From: Marinobacter shengliensis
Lineage (GTDB): Bacteria; Pseudomonadota; Gammaproteobacteria; Pseudomonadales; Oleiphilaceae
Reading direction: 5' to 3'
DNA length: 64,000 nt
NCBI RefSeq assembly: GCF_003007715.1
Contig: NZ_PXNO01000007.1
Span: forward strand, 186,001-250,000
The notes beneath the pieces are model-generated. The model saw only the letters and a program-made list of their open reading frames with translations, had not been told where the DNA came from and did no database searches. Within the stretch, counting starts at the first letter, position 1, and each line of letters opens with the position of its first letter. Below are positions 18,498 to 27,943 of the stretch, piece after piece. The position numbers were made by a program, and so were the translations under genes.

Positions 18498-21368
18498 TCA
18501 GGTGGTCTCCGGCTGGCGTTGCTGTTCCCTGAACAGTTGCTGCCAGTCGGTTTGTTCACTCCAGATCTGCAGTCGGTCCATGGCTGCCAATAGCTGGTCT
18601 TTCTGTAGTTCCATATCCGGCGCCTGGCACTTCAGTGCGGTTTCAAAACGGTTGGCGGCGGTTCTCAGCTCCGGTACGCCGCAGTAGCGGGTTGCGCCGT
18701 GGAGCTTGTGTACGCATTCAAGCAGCTCGTCGGTGTCATTGTTGTTCCAGAGTTCGGTTACACGCCCGATGTCGGTGTGCAGTTGTTCCAGCAACATGCT
18801 GAACAGCTCTTCCGCCAGGTCGGCCTTGCCAGCGGCCAGTTGAATGCTTTCATCAACACTGACGCAATCCTGCTGCATGCGACGGTTTGATGGCCGCAGG
18901 GTGCGGCGGGTGTCCCGGACTTCCGAGATTTTGAAACTGTCGTTGCTGCTCTTGCAGTCGTAACCCGTGTATTCACGAATCAACTGGACCAGTTGGGTGC
19001 TGCTGATCGGTTTTGGCATGTAACCGTCGAAGCCCTGCTGGGTCAGCCTTTCCTGTTCATCGGCCAGGGCATGGGCGGTCAGGGCGATGATCGGGGTATG
19101 ATGAGAGCCGGTATCCAGATCCCGGATTCGGGCCGTGGTTTCCACACCATCCATGCCCGGCATTTGCAGGTCCATGAACACCAGGTCAAAGGGTTTCTGC
19201 CGGGCCTTGGTCAGCGCCTCGAAGCCGCTTGAGGCCCCCTCTGCTTCAAGCCGGCAGTCCTGCAGCAGGGTCATCACCAGTTTCAGGTTGGCGTCATTGT
19301 CGTCCACGGCCAGTACACGAGGGACTCTCGAAGGGCCGCTGCTTCTCAGTGGCAGGGACACTTCTCCTGCTCCCCGGTTGCTGGCCTGGATGCCGTGGAT
19401 CAACAGCAATAGCTCGTCGTAGAAGGCGTCCCGGCACACCGGTTTGGTAAGGTGTCCGCTGGACAGTCCGGACAGCGGCGTGTCGTGGGTTTCCAGGGTG
19501 GGGGTCAGCAGCAGTGTTCGGCAGTCCCGCTCCACTTCCAGCGAACGCACCATGTTGCAGTACTGGCTGGAGTTCAGCAGGTGGCGGGTAATGCCGATAA
19601 TGGCGGCGGCGTAGCCTTCCTGCTTCCGTTGGGCTTCCTCCACGTGTTCCACCAGGGCGGCTGGCGAGGACACCCGTTGTACCGCCACGCCCCAGTCCCG
19701 TAACAGGTGTTCGACCGCGAGCCCGGTGGTTTTCTGCTGTTCGAGGTAGATTATCCGCTCGCCGCGCAGGGCGTCTTTTGGCGCGCTGGTATCGGCAGCG
19801 GCAGACAGTTCCGGCGTGAGGGTAAACCAGAAGGTAGAGCCTTTGCCGAGTTCGCTTTCCAGGCCAATCTTGCCGCCCATCTCTTCCACCAGCCGCTTGG
19901 AAATGGCCAACCCCAGACCGGTGCCGCCATACTGCCTGGCGGTTGAGGCGTCAGCCTGGCTGAAAGCGTTAAACAACGATTGTTGCTGGGCCCGGGACAG
20001 GCCCACGCCGGAGTCCGTGATGCTCAGACGCAGGGTTACCCGATTGCTGTCGGGTGTTTCGTCTTCCAGGCTGGCCCGCAGCACCACTTCACCGGTCTGG
20101 GTGAATTTGATGGCGTTATTGACCAGATTGGTGATGACCTGCTTCACCCGCAGCGGGTCACCCATGACGTTGTCCGGTACATCGTTATAGACCAGCGGCA
20201 CCAGGTCCAGGTTCTTGGCGTGGGCTGCCGGTGCCAGCATCACCATCACCTCTTCCACGATATCCCTTAGCTGGAACGGTACCCGGTCAAGAATCAGCTT
20301 GCCGGCCTCGATCTTGGAAAAATCCAGGATGTCGTTAATGATCGTCAGCAGAATCTCGGACGATTTCCGGATGGTGTTCAGGTGGTCCCGTTGCTGGCGG
20401 GGCAGGGGGCTTTTCAGCAGCAATTCGGTAAAGCCGATGATGCCATTCAGGGGCGTGCGGATTTCGTGGGACATATTGGCCAGGAATTCGGACTTGATCC
20501 GGCTGGCTTCCAGGGCTTCCTTGCGGGCGAAATCCAGTTCGATATTCTGGATTTCAATGGTTTCCAGCGTTTCCCGGAGGTCTTCCGTGGCCTGGTCGAT
20601 GTTCTGCTGCATTTCAGCCTGGGCTTTGCTGAGCTCTGAGGCCATGTCATTCAGGCCCGACTCCAGTTGTTCGAACTCCGGGCCAGCACTGGTGTACACG
20701 CGGGTGTCCAGCTTGCCTTCCTTGAGCCTGGCTACGGCTTCATTGAGCTGGAACACAGGATCGGTGAAGGCCCGGCTCAGGCGCAGGGCTATGGCCATGC
20801 TGAGCAGTACCCCGCCAATCACCAGGAGCAGGGAAATCAGTAGCGCCTTGTAGGTTTCCTTTTCGGTGCGGACATGGGACATCTCCACCGCAACCCAGCC
20901 CAGGGGTTCCTGTAGCCGGGTGGCCGACTGCCGGACATCCGGGTCGAGCATGGTTTCGATCATCAGGTCCTGCAGGTAAACCGGGGTGACAAACCGGGTG
21001 CTGCTGTCCCGGGTAATCTTTACCGCCAGGTCCGGCTTCAGGGAGGATTCGTCGATGGCATCGGCGCCACCGGGACCGGTGTGGAGCAAGCGGCGGCCAT
21101 CTGGCGAGAAGAAGGTGATCGAGCGAACGTCCTGCTCTTCCAGCAGGGCATTGGACAGGCTGCTCAGCAGGCTGCGGTTGGCGGTGAACAGGCCATACTC
21201 GGAGCCGGCAGCAAGCTGGCGGGACAGGGATTCGCCCCGATCCCTCAGCAGGTTCTCGATGTTGTTAACCCAGCTGTAGGTGAAAAACAGCCCCAGCAAC
21301 AAAGTGGTCAACAAGGTGGGAACCAGCGTTACCACCAGTACTTTTTTGCGAATGCCCCAGCGCCGCAT
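18498..21368 (-). CDS. gacS: Hybrid sensor histidine kinase GacS/BarA
   Basis: Global regulator kinase that, with GacA/UvrY, controls Rsm/Csr small RNAs. With the ATG at 21368 (AGGA eight bases upstream; MRRWGIRKKVLVVTLVPT matches GacS) the protein has 956 residues. Order: TM1 (about 10-30), periplasmic sensor, TM2 (about 165-190), HAMP, HisKA with His301 (SHEIRTPLNG), HATPase (NLVNNAIKF), a degenerate receiver-like segment, a full receiver with Asp733 (FMDLQMPGMDG) and an HPt domain with His890 (KLHGATRYCG). It is divergent from cysM, as in Pseudomonas. Confidence 0.93.
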   Translation of the reverse strand: MRRWGIRKKVLVVTLVPTLLTTLLLGLFFTYSWVNNIENLLRDRGESLSRQLAAGSEYGLFTANRSLLSSLSNALLEEQDVRSITFFSPDGRRLLHTGPGGADAIDESSLKPDLAVKITRDSSTRFVTPVYLQDLMIETMLDPDVRQSATRLQEPLGWVAVEMSHVRTEKETYKALLISLLLVIGGVLLSMAIALRLSRAFTDPVFQLNEAVARLKEGKLDTRVYTSAGPEFEQLESGLNDMASELSKAQAEMQQNIDQATEDLRETLETIEIQNIELDFARKEALEASRIKSEFLANMSHEIRTPLNGIIGFTELLLKSPLPRQQRDHLNTIRKSSEILLTIINDILDFSKIEAGKLILDRVPFQLRDIVEEVMVMLAPAAHAKNLDLVPLVYNDVPDNVMGDPLRVKQVITNLVNNAIKFTQTGEVVLRASLEDETPDSNRVTLRLSITDSGVGLSRAQQQSLFNAFSQADASTARQYGGTGLGLAISKRLVEEMGGKIGLESELGKGSTFWFTLTPELSAAADTSAPKDALRGERIIYLEQQKTTGLAVEHLLRDWGVAVQRVSSPAALVEHVEEAQRKQEGYAAAIIGITRHLLNSSQYCNMVRSLEVERDCRTLLLTPTLETHDTPLSGLSSGHLTKPVCRDAFYDELLLLIHGIQASNRGAGEVSLPLRSSGPSRVPRVLAVDDNDANLKLVMTLLQDCRLEAEGASSGFEALTKARQKPFDLVFMDLQMPGMDGVETTARIRDLDTGSHHTPIIALTAHALADEQERLTQQGFDGYMPKPISSTQLVQLIREYTGYDCKSSNDSFKISEVRDTRRTLRPSNRRMQQDCVSVDESIQLAAGKADLAEELFSMLLEQLHTDIGRVTELWNNNDTDELLECVHKLHGATRYCGVPELRTAANRFETALKCQAPDMELQKDQLLAAMDRLQIWSEQTDWQQLFREQQRQPETT

Positions 21369-21532
21369 AGATATGTTCCTGCAAGTTTCCTGAGCCTGAC
21401 CGGGCCGATCTTTCCCGGAACCGGCACTTCCCTGTGTTATGAGCATAGTTGATCTGATTCCCGAAAACTGTGGTAAAGGTTCCGGGAACAAACAGTTATA
21501 GCCGCGGGTCATGGATATAGCGACAAGCTGTA

Positions 21533-21562
21533 TTGGGACAATGCGGCCATAAAGCGTATGAT
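21533..21562 (+). promoter_or_regulatory. Putative sigma-70 promoter of cysM
   Basis: TTGGGA (21533-21538), 18 bp, then TATGAT (21557-21562) in the gacS-cysM divergent gap, about 32 bp before the cysM start. Four and five of six consensus bases match. Confidence 0.4.
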
Positions 21563-21594
21563 TCGAACCCAAAAGTGTATCACAGGGTTTCGCT

Positions 21595-22488
21595 ATGATT
21601 TTCCCGACCATTGAAGATTATGTAGGGCATACCCCTCTGGTTCGTTTGCAGCGTCTGCCGGGGGAAACCTCCAATGTCATTCTGGCCAAGCTGGAAGGCA
21701 ATAACCCGGCCGGGTCGGTGAAGGACCGGCCTGCCATCAGCATGATTCAGGAGGCCGAACGCCGTGGTGAAATCAAGCCAGGCGATACCCTGATTGAAGC
21801 GACGTCCGGTAACACTGGCATCGCCCTGGCAATGGCTGCGGCAATCAAAGGTTACCGGATGGTTCTGATCATGCCGGCTCACATGAGTGAGGAGCGCCGC
21901 GCTTCCATGCGGGCATACGGAGCGGAGATCGTTACCGTCAGCAAGGAGGAAGGCATGGAAGGGGCGCGGGACCTCGCTGCGCGGATGGAATCTGAAGGCA
22001 AGGGCAAGGTGCTGGACCAGTTCAGCAATCCGGATAACCCACTGGCCCATTACCGCACCACCGGCCCGGAAATCTGGGAGCAGACCCAGGGCAAGGTGAC
22101 TCACTTTGTCAGCTCCATGGGGACCACCGGGACCATTATGGGCGTGTCCCGTTATCTGAAAGAGCGAAATCCTGATATTCAGATTATTGGGTTGCAGCCG
22201 GAAGATGGTGCATCCATCCCCGGTATCCGCCGCTGGCCCGAGGCCTATTTGCCGTCGATCTACGACGCTGCCCGGGTAGACCAGGTTCTGGACATTGGCC
22301 AGAAAGAAGCAGAAGACACCATGAGGGCGCTGGCCGCCAAAGAAGGAATTTTCTGTGGCGTGTCGTCCGGTGGCTCCATTGCCGCTGCCCTCAAATTGTC
22401 CCGTGAGGTTGAAAACGCGGTGATCGTGGCCATTATCTGTGACCGCGGCGACCGATACCTGTCTACCGGTGTTTTTCCCGGCGCCTGA
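21595..22488 (+). CDS. cysM: Cysteine synthase B
   Basis: PLP enzyme that makes cysteine from O-acetylserine and sulfide or thiosulfate. The PLP lysine is in [12 protein letters not shown], the substrate loop in [12 protein letters not shown], and the phosphate-binding segment in [11 protein letters not shown]. The CysM-specific Arg (KDRPA) and the short length of 297 residues favour CysM over CysK. Its position between gacS and rlmD matches Pseudomonas. Confidence 0.93.
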   Translation: MIFPTIEDYVGHTPLVRLQRLPGETSNVILAKLEGNNPAGSVKDRPAISMIQEAERRGEIKPGDTLIEATSGNTGIALAMAAAIKGYRMVLIMPAHMSEERRASMRAYGAEIVTVSKEEGMEGARDLAARMESEGKGKVLDQFSNPDNPLAHYRTTGPEIWEQTQGKVTHFVSSMGTTGTIMGVSRYLKERNPDIQIIGLQPEDGASIPGIRRWPEAYLPSIYDAARVDQVLDIGQKEAEDTMRALAAKEGIFCGVSSGGSIAAALKLSREVENAVIVAIICDRGDRYLSTGVFPGA

Positions 22489-22529
22489 ACCGGTCATCCA
22501 AGCCGGCTACACAAGAGAGATTAACCCCT

Positions 22530-23873
22530 ATGAGTAAGCGTCGCCGCAAGGTTCTGCCTCAGGAACCGGTGCGTTGTGAAATTGAAACCCTTGGCCACGA
22601 CGGCCGGGGCATTGCCCGGGCCGAAGGTAAAGTCCAGTTTGTGGACGGTGCTCTGCCGGGTGAAACGGTGATGGCAAAGATGGTCAGCACCCGAAGCAAG
22701 TTTGATGAGCTGCGTACCCTGGAGGTTCTGGAAGCGGCTCCAGACCGCCAGCAACCGCCCTGTGACTTTGCCGACCTTTGTGGTGGCTGCAGCCTTCAGC
22801 ACATGAGTGCCGATGCGCAGATCCGGTTCAAGGAAGACACGCTGAGGGAGCATTTTGCCCATTTTGGGGGCATCGAACCCCAGGAGTGGGTTGAACCCAT
22901 GCGCTCACCCGCTACCCTTGGCTATCGTCGCAAAGCCCGCCTGGGCGTGCGCTATGTGAAAGCCCGGGAGTCGGTGCTGGTAGGATTCCGGGAAAAGCGT
23001 AACAGCTTTCTAACGGATATTGACCGTTGTGTGGTGCTGGACCCGCGTATTGGTGATCGCATCAAGCCCCTGCGGGAACTGCTGCATGGTATGGTGGCCT
23101 TCGACCGGATTGCCCAGGTAGAAGTGGCCTGTGGTGATGATGTGGCGGCCATGGTGTTCCGTAACATGGATGAACTGGTTCCCGAAGACCGGGAAAAACT
23201 GATTGCCTTTGGCCAGGCCCATGACTTGCATATCTATCTGCAGCCCAAGGGCCCGGATACGGTGCACCGCATCTGGCCGGAATCGTCTGGTCGTGATGGT
23301 GAGCGCCTGAGCTACAGCCTGGATGAGTTTGATCTGACCATGAAGTACCATCCGATGGACTTCACTCAGGTCAATGCCGGTATCAATCAGAATATGGTTC
23401 ATCGTGCAGTGGAGTGGCTGGATGTTCAGCCCGGTGAGCGGGTGCTGGATCTGTTCTGTGGCCTGGGTAACTTTACCCTGCCATTGGCTCGCAAAGGTGG
23501 CCGGGTGGTTGGCGTCGAAGGCGATGATGCCATGGTGGTGCGTGGCCGCGAGAACGCACAGCTCAATGGTCTGGATAATGTGGAATTCTTTGGGGCCGAT
23601 CTGCACGGTGACTTTACCGGGCAAAGCTGGGCCAAAGAGGGTTTCGACAAGATTCTGATCGACCCGCCCCGGTCTGGCGCGGAAGACATCTGCAAGTACC
23701 TCACGGCGTTCGGGGCCAGCAGGATTGTCTATGTTTCGTGTAATCCGGCCACTCTGGCAAGAGATGCCGGCGTTATGGTGCGCAACGGTTATCGCCTGGT
23801 GCGCGCAGGTGTGATGGATATGTTCCCCCACACCACCCATGTCGAATCCATTGCTCTTTTTGAGCGTGAATGA
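22530..23873 (+). CDS. rlmD: 23S rRNA (uracil-1939-C5)-methyltransferase RlmD
   Basis: Makes m5U1939 in 23S rRNA using SAM. An N-terminal TRAM domain (residues 10-70) is followed by the iron-sulfur Cys set [10 protein letters not shown] with a later Cys in DIDRCVVLD. The methyltransferase domain contains [16 protein letters not shown] and the nucleophile motif [10 protein letters not shown]. The length of 447 residues is normal. It is co-oriented with cysM (41-nt gap) and relA (85-nt gap). Confidence 0.95.
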   Translation: MSKRRRKVLPQEPVRCEIETLGHDGRGIARAEGKVQFVDGALPGETVMAKMVSTRSKFDELRTLEVLEAAPDRQQPPCDFADLCGGCSLQHMSADAQIRFKEDTLREHFAHFGGIEPQEWVEPMRSPATLGYRRKARLGVRYVKARESVLVGFREKRNSFLTDIDRCVVLDPRIGDRIKPLRELLHGMVAFDRIAQVEVACGDDVAAMVFRNMDELVPEDREKLIAFGQAHDLHIYLQPKGPDTVHRIWPESSGRDGERLSYSLDEFDLTMKYHPMDFTQVNAGINQNMVHRAVEWLDVQPGERVLDLFCGLGNFTLPLARKGGRVVGVEGDDAMVVRGRENAQLNGLDNVEFFGADLHGDFTGQSWAKEGFDKILIDPPRSGAEDICKYLTAFGASRIVYVSCNPATLARDAGVMVRNGYRLVRAGVMDMFPHTTHVESIALFERE

Positions 23874-23958
23874 CTCTGACTGATCAGTCGACAGTCAGAT
23901 GCCGGGGCGCCAGGATCGCGACCCGGGTAACCGGAAAATCAGCGGGTATGCCTCTGCT

Positions 23959-26196
23959 ATGGTAAAAGTTCGGGAAGATTATTCGGTCACTGGTGATGGC
24001 GAGATCGACATTGATCGTTGTGTTCGCCACATCGCTGAACAGACGCACCTGGATAATCCGGAGCAGCTCCGGCAGGCCTGTGAAAAAGCGGCCAGGATTG
24101 CCGTGCAGGCATTCAGAGAGGATCGCCTCTGGGCGCCCGGCTCCAGTAGTTTCCGTACGGGTCTGGAAATGGCACAGGTGCTGGCCGAACTGCATCTGGA
24201 CCAGGCCAGTCTGGTGGCTGCGGTGTTGTACCGGGCAGTGCGTGAAGAGCGGGTACCCCTGGAAGAGATCCGCAAAGAATTCGGTGACGAAGTCGCCGGG
24301 CTGATCAATGGTGTGCAGCAGATGGCGGCCATTTCGTCGGTGCACCACCCGCTCAAGGGCAATGTGCTGGGCCAGAGTGAAGGGCAACTCGACAATGTCC
24401 GGAAAATGCTGGTTACCATGATTGACGACGTCCGGGTGGCGTTGATCAAACTGGCCGAGCGGACCTGTGCGATTCGGGCCGTCAAGGACGCGCCGGAAGA
24501 GAAGCGCATGCGGGTGGCCAGGGAAGTCTTCGATATCTACGCGCCCCTGGCACACCGGTTAGGTATTGGTCACATCAAGTGGGAACTCGAAGACCTGTCT
24601 TTCCGGTACCTGCACAGCTCAGCGTACAAGAAGATCGCCAAGCTGCTGGATGAGAAGCGGCTGGACCGTGAAGGCTATATACGGCGAGTCATCGAGACCC
24701 TGCAAACCGAACTTCAGGCCTCCGGTATCAAGGGTGAACTCTCTGGCCGGGCCAAGCATATCTACAGTATCTGGCGCAAAATGCGCCGTAAGGGTATCGA
24801 CTTTTCCCAGGTCTATGATGTCCGTGCAGTGCGTATCCTGGTGCCGGAAGTCCGGGACTGCTATGCCGCTCTGGGCATTGTTCATACCTTGTGGCGGCAT
24901 ATTCCCAACGAGTTTGACGACTACATCGCCAACCCCAAGGAGAACGGCTACCAGTCGCTCCATACCGCGGTGATCGGCCCCGAAGGCAAGGTGATGGAAG
25001 TGCAGATCCGCACCCATGCCATGCACGAGGAAGCTGAGTTAGGTGTTTGTGCCCATTGGCTGTACAAGGGCACCGACAAGAACAACAAGTCCACCGGTTA
25101 CGACGCCAAGATCAACTGGCTGCGGCAGGTGCTGGAGTGGCAGGAAGAGTTGGGCGACTTGTCTGGTTTGGCTGATCACCTGAAGTCAGACGTCGCCTCG
25201 GACCGGGTTTATGTCTTCACCCCCGAAGGCCACGTGGTTGACCTGCCCCAGGGTGCCACACCGGTGGATTTCGCTTATCGGGTACACACCGAAATCGGTC
25301 ACGCCTGCCGGGGTGCCCGGGTGAACAGCCGAATAGTTCCTCTGACCTATCCGCTGAAAACCGGCGACCAAGTATTTATCTTAACCTCCAACAACCCGGC
25401 GCCCAGCCGGGACTGGCTGAACCCAAGCCTGGGCTATATCCAGACATCCCGGGCCAGGGCCAAGGTTACCCACTGGTTCAAGCAACAGAATCGTGACCGT
25501 AACATCACTGACGGCCACGCTATCCTGGAAGACGAATTCAAGCGTTTGTCGCTGTATGATGTTGATCTGGGGGATTTGGCCAAAAAGGTGAATTACCACT
25601 CGCCAGACGATATGTTCGCCGCCATTGGGGCCGGCGATTTGCGGCCTGCGCACGTGGCGAACGTGGCGCAGCAGATGCTGGAGCCGAAGTCTGAACAGCT
25701 CGACCTGAAGCTGACCACGGCCCGCAAGAAGGATTATGACACCGAGTCAGACATCCAGATTCTGGGTGTGGGCAAACTCAAGACCCAGGTGGCCAAGTGC
25801 TGCAAACCGTTACCGGGTGATGCGATTGGCGGATACATCACGGTTGGGCGTGGCGTCACCGTGCACCGTCAGGACTGCCTGACCTTCCTCAGCCTGAGGG
25901 AATTCGAGCCCAACCGGATCATCGAGGTGAACTGGGGTGGCAAGCCGGCCTCTGTTTACCCTGTCGATATCGAAATCGAAGCTTACGATCGCTCGGGGCT
26001 GTTGCGGGACATAACCCATGTGTTGTCGTCGTCCCGCAGTGACGTGCTGGCCCTGAATACCTTGACCAACAAGGATGAGAACATCGCTACCATGAGGGTG
26101 ACGGTGGAAATCTCCAGCCTGGAACAGTTGGCGCGGTTGCTGGCCCAGATTCGCAACCTGCCGAACATCATCGACGTAAGGCGAAAGCGCGGATGA
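23959..26196 (+). CDS. relA: (p)ppGpp synthetase RelA
   Basis: Ribosome-bound GTP pyrophosphokinase of the stringent response. The HD hydrolase region is degenerate (YRAVREERV in place of a catalytic HD), as in monofunctional RelA. The synthetase domain (YDVRAVRILVPE, ENGYQSLHT, EVQIRTHAMHE), TGS domain (VYVFTPEGHVVDLP) and C-terminal zinc-finger/ACT part (AKCCKPLPGD) are all present. I use the ATG at 23959 (MVKVRE, 745 residues), the family start; an ATG at 23899 is weaker. It overlaps mazG by 4 nt. Confidence 0.96.
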   Translation: MVKVREDYSVTGDGEIDIDRCVRHIAEQTHLDNPEQLRQACEKAARIAVQAFREDRLWAPGSSSFRTGLEMAQVLAELHLDQASLVAAVLYRAVREERVPLEEIRKEFGDEVAGLINGVQQMAAISSVHHPLKGNVLGQSEGQLDNVRKMLVTMIDDVRVALIKLAERTCAIRAVKDAPEEKRMRVAREVFDIYAPLAHRLGIGHIKWELEDLSFRYLHSSAYKKIAKLLDEKRLDREGYIRRVIETLQTELQASGIKGELSGRAKHIYSIWRKMRRKGIDFSQVYDVRAVRILVPEVRDCYAALGIVHTLWRHIPNEFDDYIANPKENGYQSLHTAVIGPEGKVMEVQIRTHAMHEEAELGVCAHWLYKGTDKNNKSTGYDAKINWLRQVLEWQEELGDLSGLADHLKSDVASDRVYVFTPEGHVVDLPQGATPVDFAYRVHTEIGHACRGARVNSRIVPLTYPLKTGDQVFILTSNNPAPSRDWLNPSLGYIQTSRARAKVTHWFKQQNRDRNITDGHAILEDEFKRLSLYDVDLGDLAKKVNYHSPDDMFAAIGAGDLRPAHVANVAQQMLEPKSEQLDLKLTTARKKDYDTESDIQILGVGKLKTQVAKCCKPLPGDAIGGYITVGRGVTVHRQDCLTFLSLREFEPNRIIEVNWGGKPASVYPVDIEIEAYDRSGLLRDITHVLSSSRSDVLALNTLTNKDENIATMRVTVEISSLEQLARLLAQIRNLPNIIDVRRKRG

Positions 26197-27032
26197 GCTA
26201 TTCCATTGATAACCTGAAAACCCTGATGGCCCGGCTCCGGGAGCCGGACACGGGCTGCCCCTGGGACACCCGGCAGACGTTCGCCAGCATCGTGCCCCAC
26301 ACGATAGAAGAAGCCTACGAAGTGGCCGACGCCATTGAACAGGCGGATTACCCGCATCTGAAGGATGAGCTGGGAGACCTGCTGTTCCAGGTGATCTTCT
26401 ACGCTCAGATGGGGCGTGAGGAAGGGCATTTCGATTTCGATAGCATCGTTGATCACCTGGTCCGCAAACTGATTCGCCGGCATCCCCATGTCTTCCCGGA
26501 AGGCACTCTGGAAAGCCGCATTGACCCGAGCAACCGTCCCAGCGAAGCCTGGATCAAAGAGAGCTGGGAGCGTATCAAGGCGGAGGAGCGGGCCGAGAAA
26601 CCTGTTGTTGAGTCGTCGGTCAGCCGGCTGGATGGCATTGCACGAACCCTGCCGGCCATGGCCCGTGCCGAGAAATTGCAGCGCCGGGCTTCGCGCCATG
26701 GCTTTGACTGGCCTGAGATTGGCCCGGTCTTCGACAAGCTTCACGAGGAGATCGATGAGCTGAAAGACGCATGGCAGGCCGCCCAGAATGGTAGTGGCGA
26801 CCAGGATGCGGTCGAGGATGAACTGGGTGATCTGCTGTTCGTGTGCGTGAATTTGGCACGATTCATGAAAGTGGATCCTGAGCAGGCCCTGAACCGAACG
26901 AACCGCAAATTCGACGCACGTTTTCGGGCGATCGAAGCGGTGCTGGAAAGTGAGGGGCGTGATCTGGATGAGGAGTCCCTTGAAGCGCTGGATGCCATAT
27001 GGCAGAAGGTCAAGGGGGTTGAAAACCGTTAA
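26193..27032 (+). CDS. mazG: Nucleoside triphosphate pyrophosphohydrolase MazG
   Basis: Hydrolyses (d)NTPs to NMP and pyrophosphate; in E. coli it also lowers ppGpp. Two tandem MazG domains are seen: the first has TRQTFASIVPHTIEEAYEVADAIE and KDELGDLLFQVIFYA, the second LHEEIDELKDA and EDELGDLLFVCVNLARF. The length of 279 residues is normal. The ATGA overlap with relA couples ppGpp synthesis to this enzyme. Confidence 0.95.
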   Translation: MSYSIDNLKTLMARLREPDTGCPWDTRQTFASIVPHTIEEAYEVADAIEQADYPHLKDELGDLLFQVIFYAQMGREEGHFDFDSIVDHLVRKLIRRHPHVFPEGTLESRIDPSNRPSEAWIKESWERIKAEERAEKPVVESSVSRLDGIARTLPAMARAEKLQRRASRHGFDWPEIGPVFDKLHEEIDELKDAWQAAQNGSGDQDAVEDELGDLLFVCVNLARFMKVDPEQALNRTNRKFDARFRAIEAVLESEGRDLDEESLEALDAIWQKVKGVENR

Positions 27033-27180
27033 CGGTCAGTGCCTCGGAACCGTCGCCGATAAGTACAATCCGTTACCAATTTTCAGTCACTGAAATGTCA
27101 TTCTTCGTCTACACTTCTAGTACGGCTTGCACCATATCGGTGCGCTGTACCGTCAGATAAGATGCAGGGGTGAAGGCACC

Positions 27181-27525
27181 ATGAAAATCAAAGATCTGGT
27201 CAAGCATTGGGACAAGCACGGTCGTGGTCGGCTCACTCGTGATGCCGCGTACCTATCGTTGTCTGACCAGCATCACGAGCTGTTGCAGAAAGTGGCAGCG
27301 ATGTATCCGATGAAATCCTCTCAAGACCTGATGCGTGATCTGATCTCCGCTGCGCTTGATGAGCTGGAAACCAGCTTTCCCTACGTTCAGGGCGACAAAG
27401 TGGTTGCTTATGATGAGGATGGTTTTGAGATCTACGAAGACCAGGGGTTGACTCCGCGGTTTGTAGCCCTTAGCCAGAAGCATATCAAGCGGATCAAAGC
27501 CCGCCAGCTTGAATCCGTGGCCTGA
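27181..27525 (+). CDS. Small RHH-like protein, paralogue 1
   Basis: A 114-residue protein with no catalytic motif. The first ~65 residues (MKIKDLVKHWDKH... LSDQHHELLQKVAAMYPMKSSQDLMRDLISAALDELE) look like an extended ribbon-helix-helix-type fold. An acidic tail holds DEDGFEIYEDQGLTPRFVALSQKH. Pseudomonas homologues are labelled pilin-assembly or type 1 pilus tip protein, a label without support visible here. The ATG at 27181 has a GAAGG-like site; the longer form from 27127 is unlikely. It faces a clear paralogue at 27606-27839. Confidence 0.7.
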   Translation: MKIKDLVKHWDKHGRGRLTRDAAYLSLSDQHHELLQKVAAMYPMKSSQDLMRDLISAALDELETSFPYVQGDKVVAYDEDGFEIYEDQGLTPRFVALSQKHIKRIKARQLESVA

Positions 27526-27558
27526 CGCCAGCACCGATTCGGCTCACCACCGGGTTTC

Positions 27559-27591
27559 CATCAACCCAGGCGCCGTGCGCTTGGGTTGATG
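27559..27591. terminator. Hairpin between convergent small genes
   Basis: A stem of catcaacccagg (27559-27570) and cttgggttgatg (27580-27591) with one mismatch. It is placed where a two-way terminator is expected, but the T tracts on both sides are poor. Confidence 0.4.
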
Positions 27592-27605
27592 TCTGCTCAT
27601 TTATA

Positions 27606-27839
27606 TTACTTTCCCTTGTCTGGCAGGCGATCCTTCAGTGGCCCCTGAGTAATCAGGTCGTCCAGGGCAGCGGCAATCATGTCATTGAGAATCTCGCTTT
27701 CACTGCGATCTGGATAGAGTTCCGCCAGCGCGGCTACCCGGGCGGCGTCTTCAAGGGGCAGACGCAGATTGTATTCGTGTGTACGTTCCATCGCCTGTTT
27801 TTCCTGTTCCCAGTGCTGGGGCAAATCGGTCACTTTCAT
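27606..27839 (-). CDS. Small RHH-like protein, paralogue 2
   Basis: A 77-residue protein aligned over its whole length with the N-terminal part of the gene at 27181-27525. Both start MK(I/V).DL..HW, then a LSDQ/LPLEDAAR block, then (M/L)YP..S...L.D(L/M)I.AALD(E/D)L. It lacks the acidic C-terminal tail of its partner. The helical pattern with YPDRSESEILNDMIAAALDDL resembles CopG-like DNA-binding proteins, but no function is established. AAGGAGCC lies upstream of the ATG. It is transcribed towards its paralogue. Confidence 0.7.
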   Translation of the reverse strand: MKVTDLPQHWEQEKQAMERTHEYNLRLPLEDAARVAALAELYPDRSESEILNDMIAAALDDLITQGPLKDRLPDKGK

Positions 27840-27943
27840 GGTGGCTCCTTGGGGCGAGGGGATTGAATCGCCAATAGACTTTTCGAACGGATCCTTAGTA
27901 TCGTAAGTTTACTTCGTCTCCGTCAATTCAGAAGGAACTCAAC

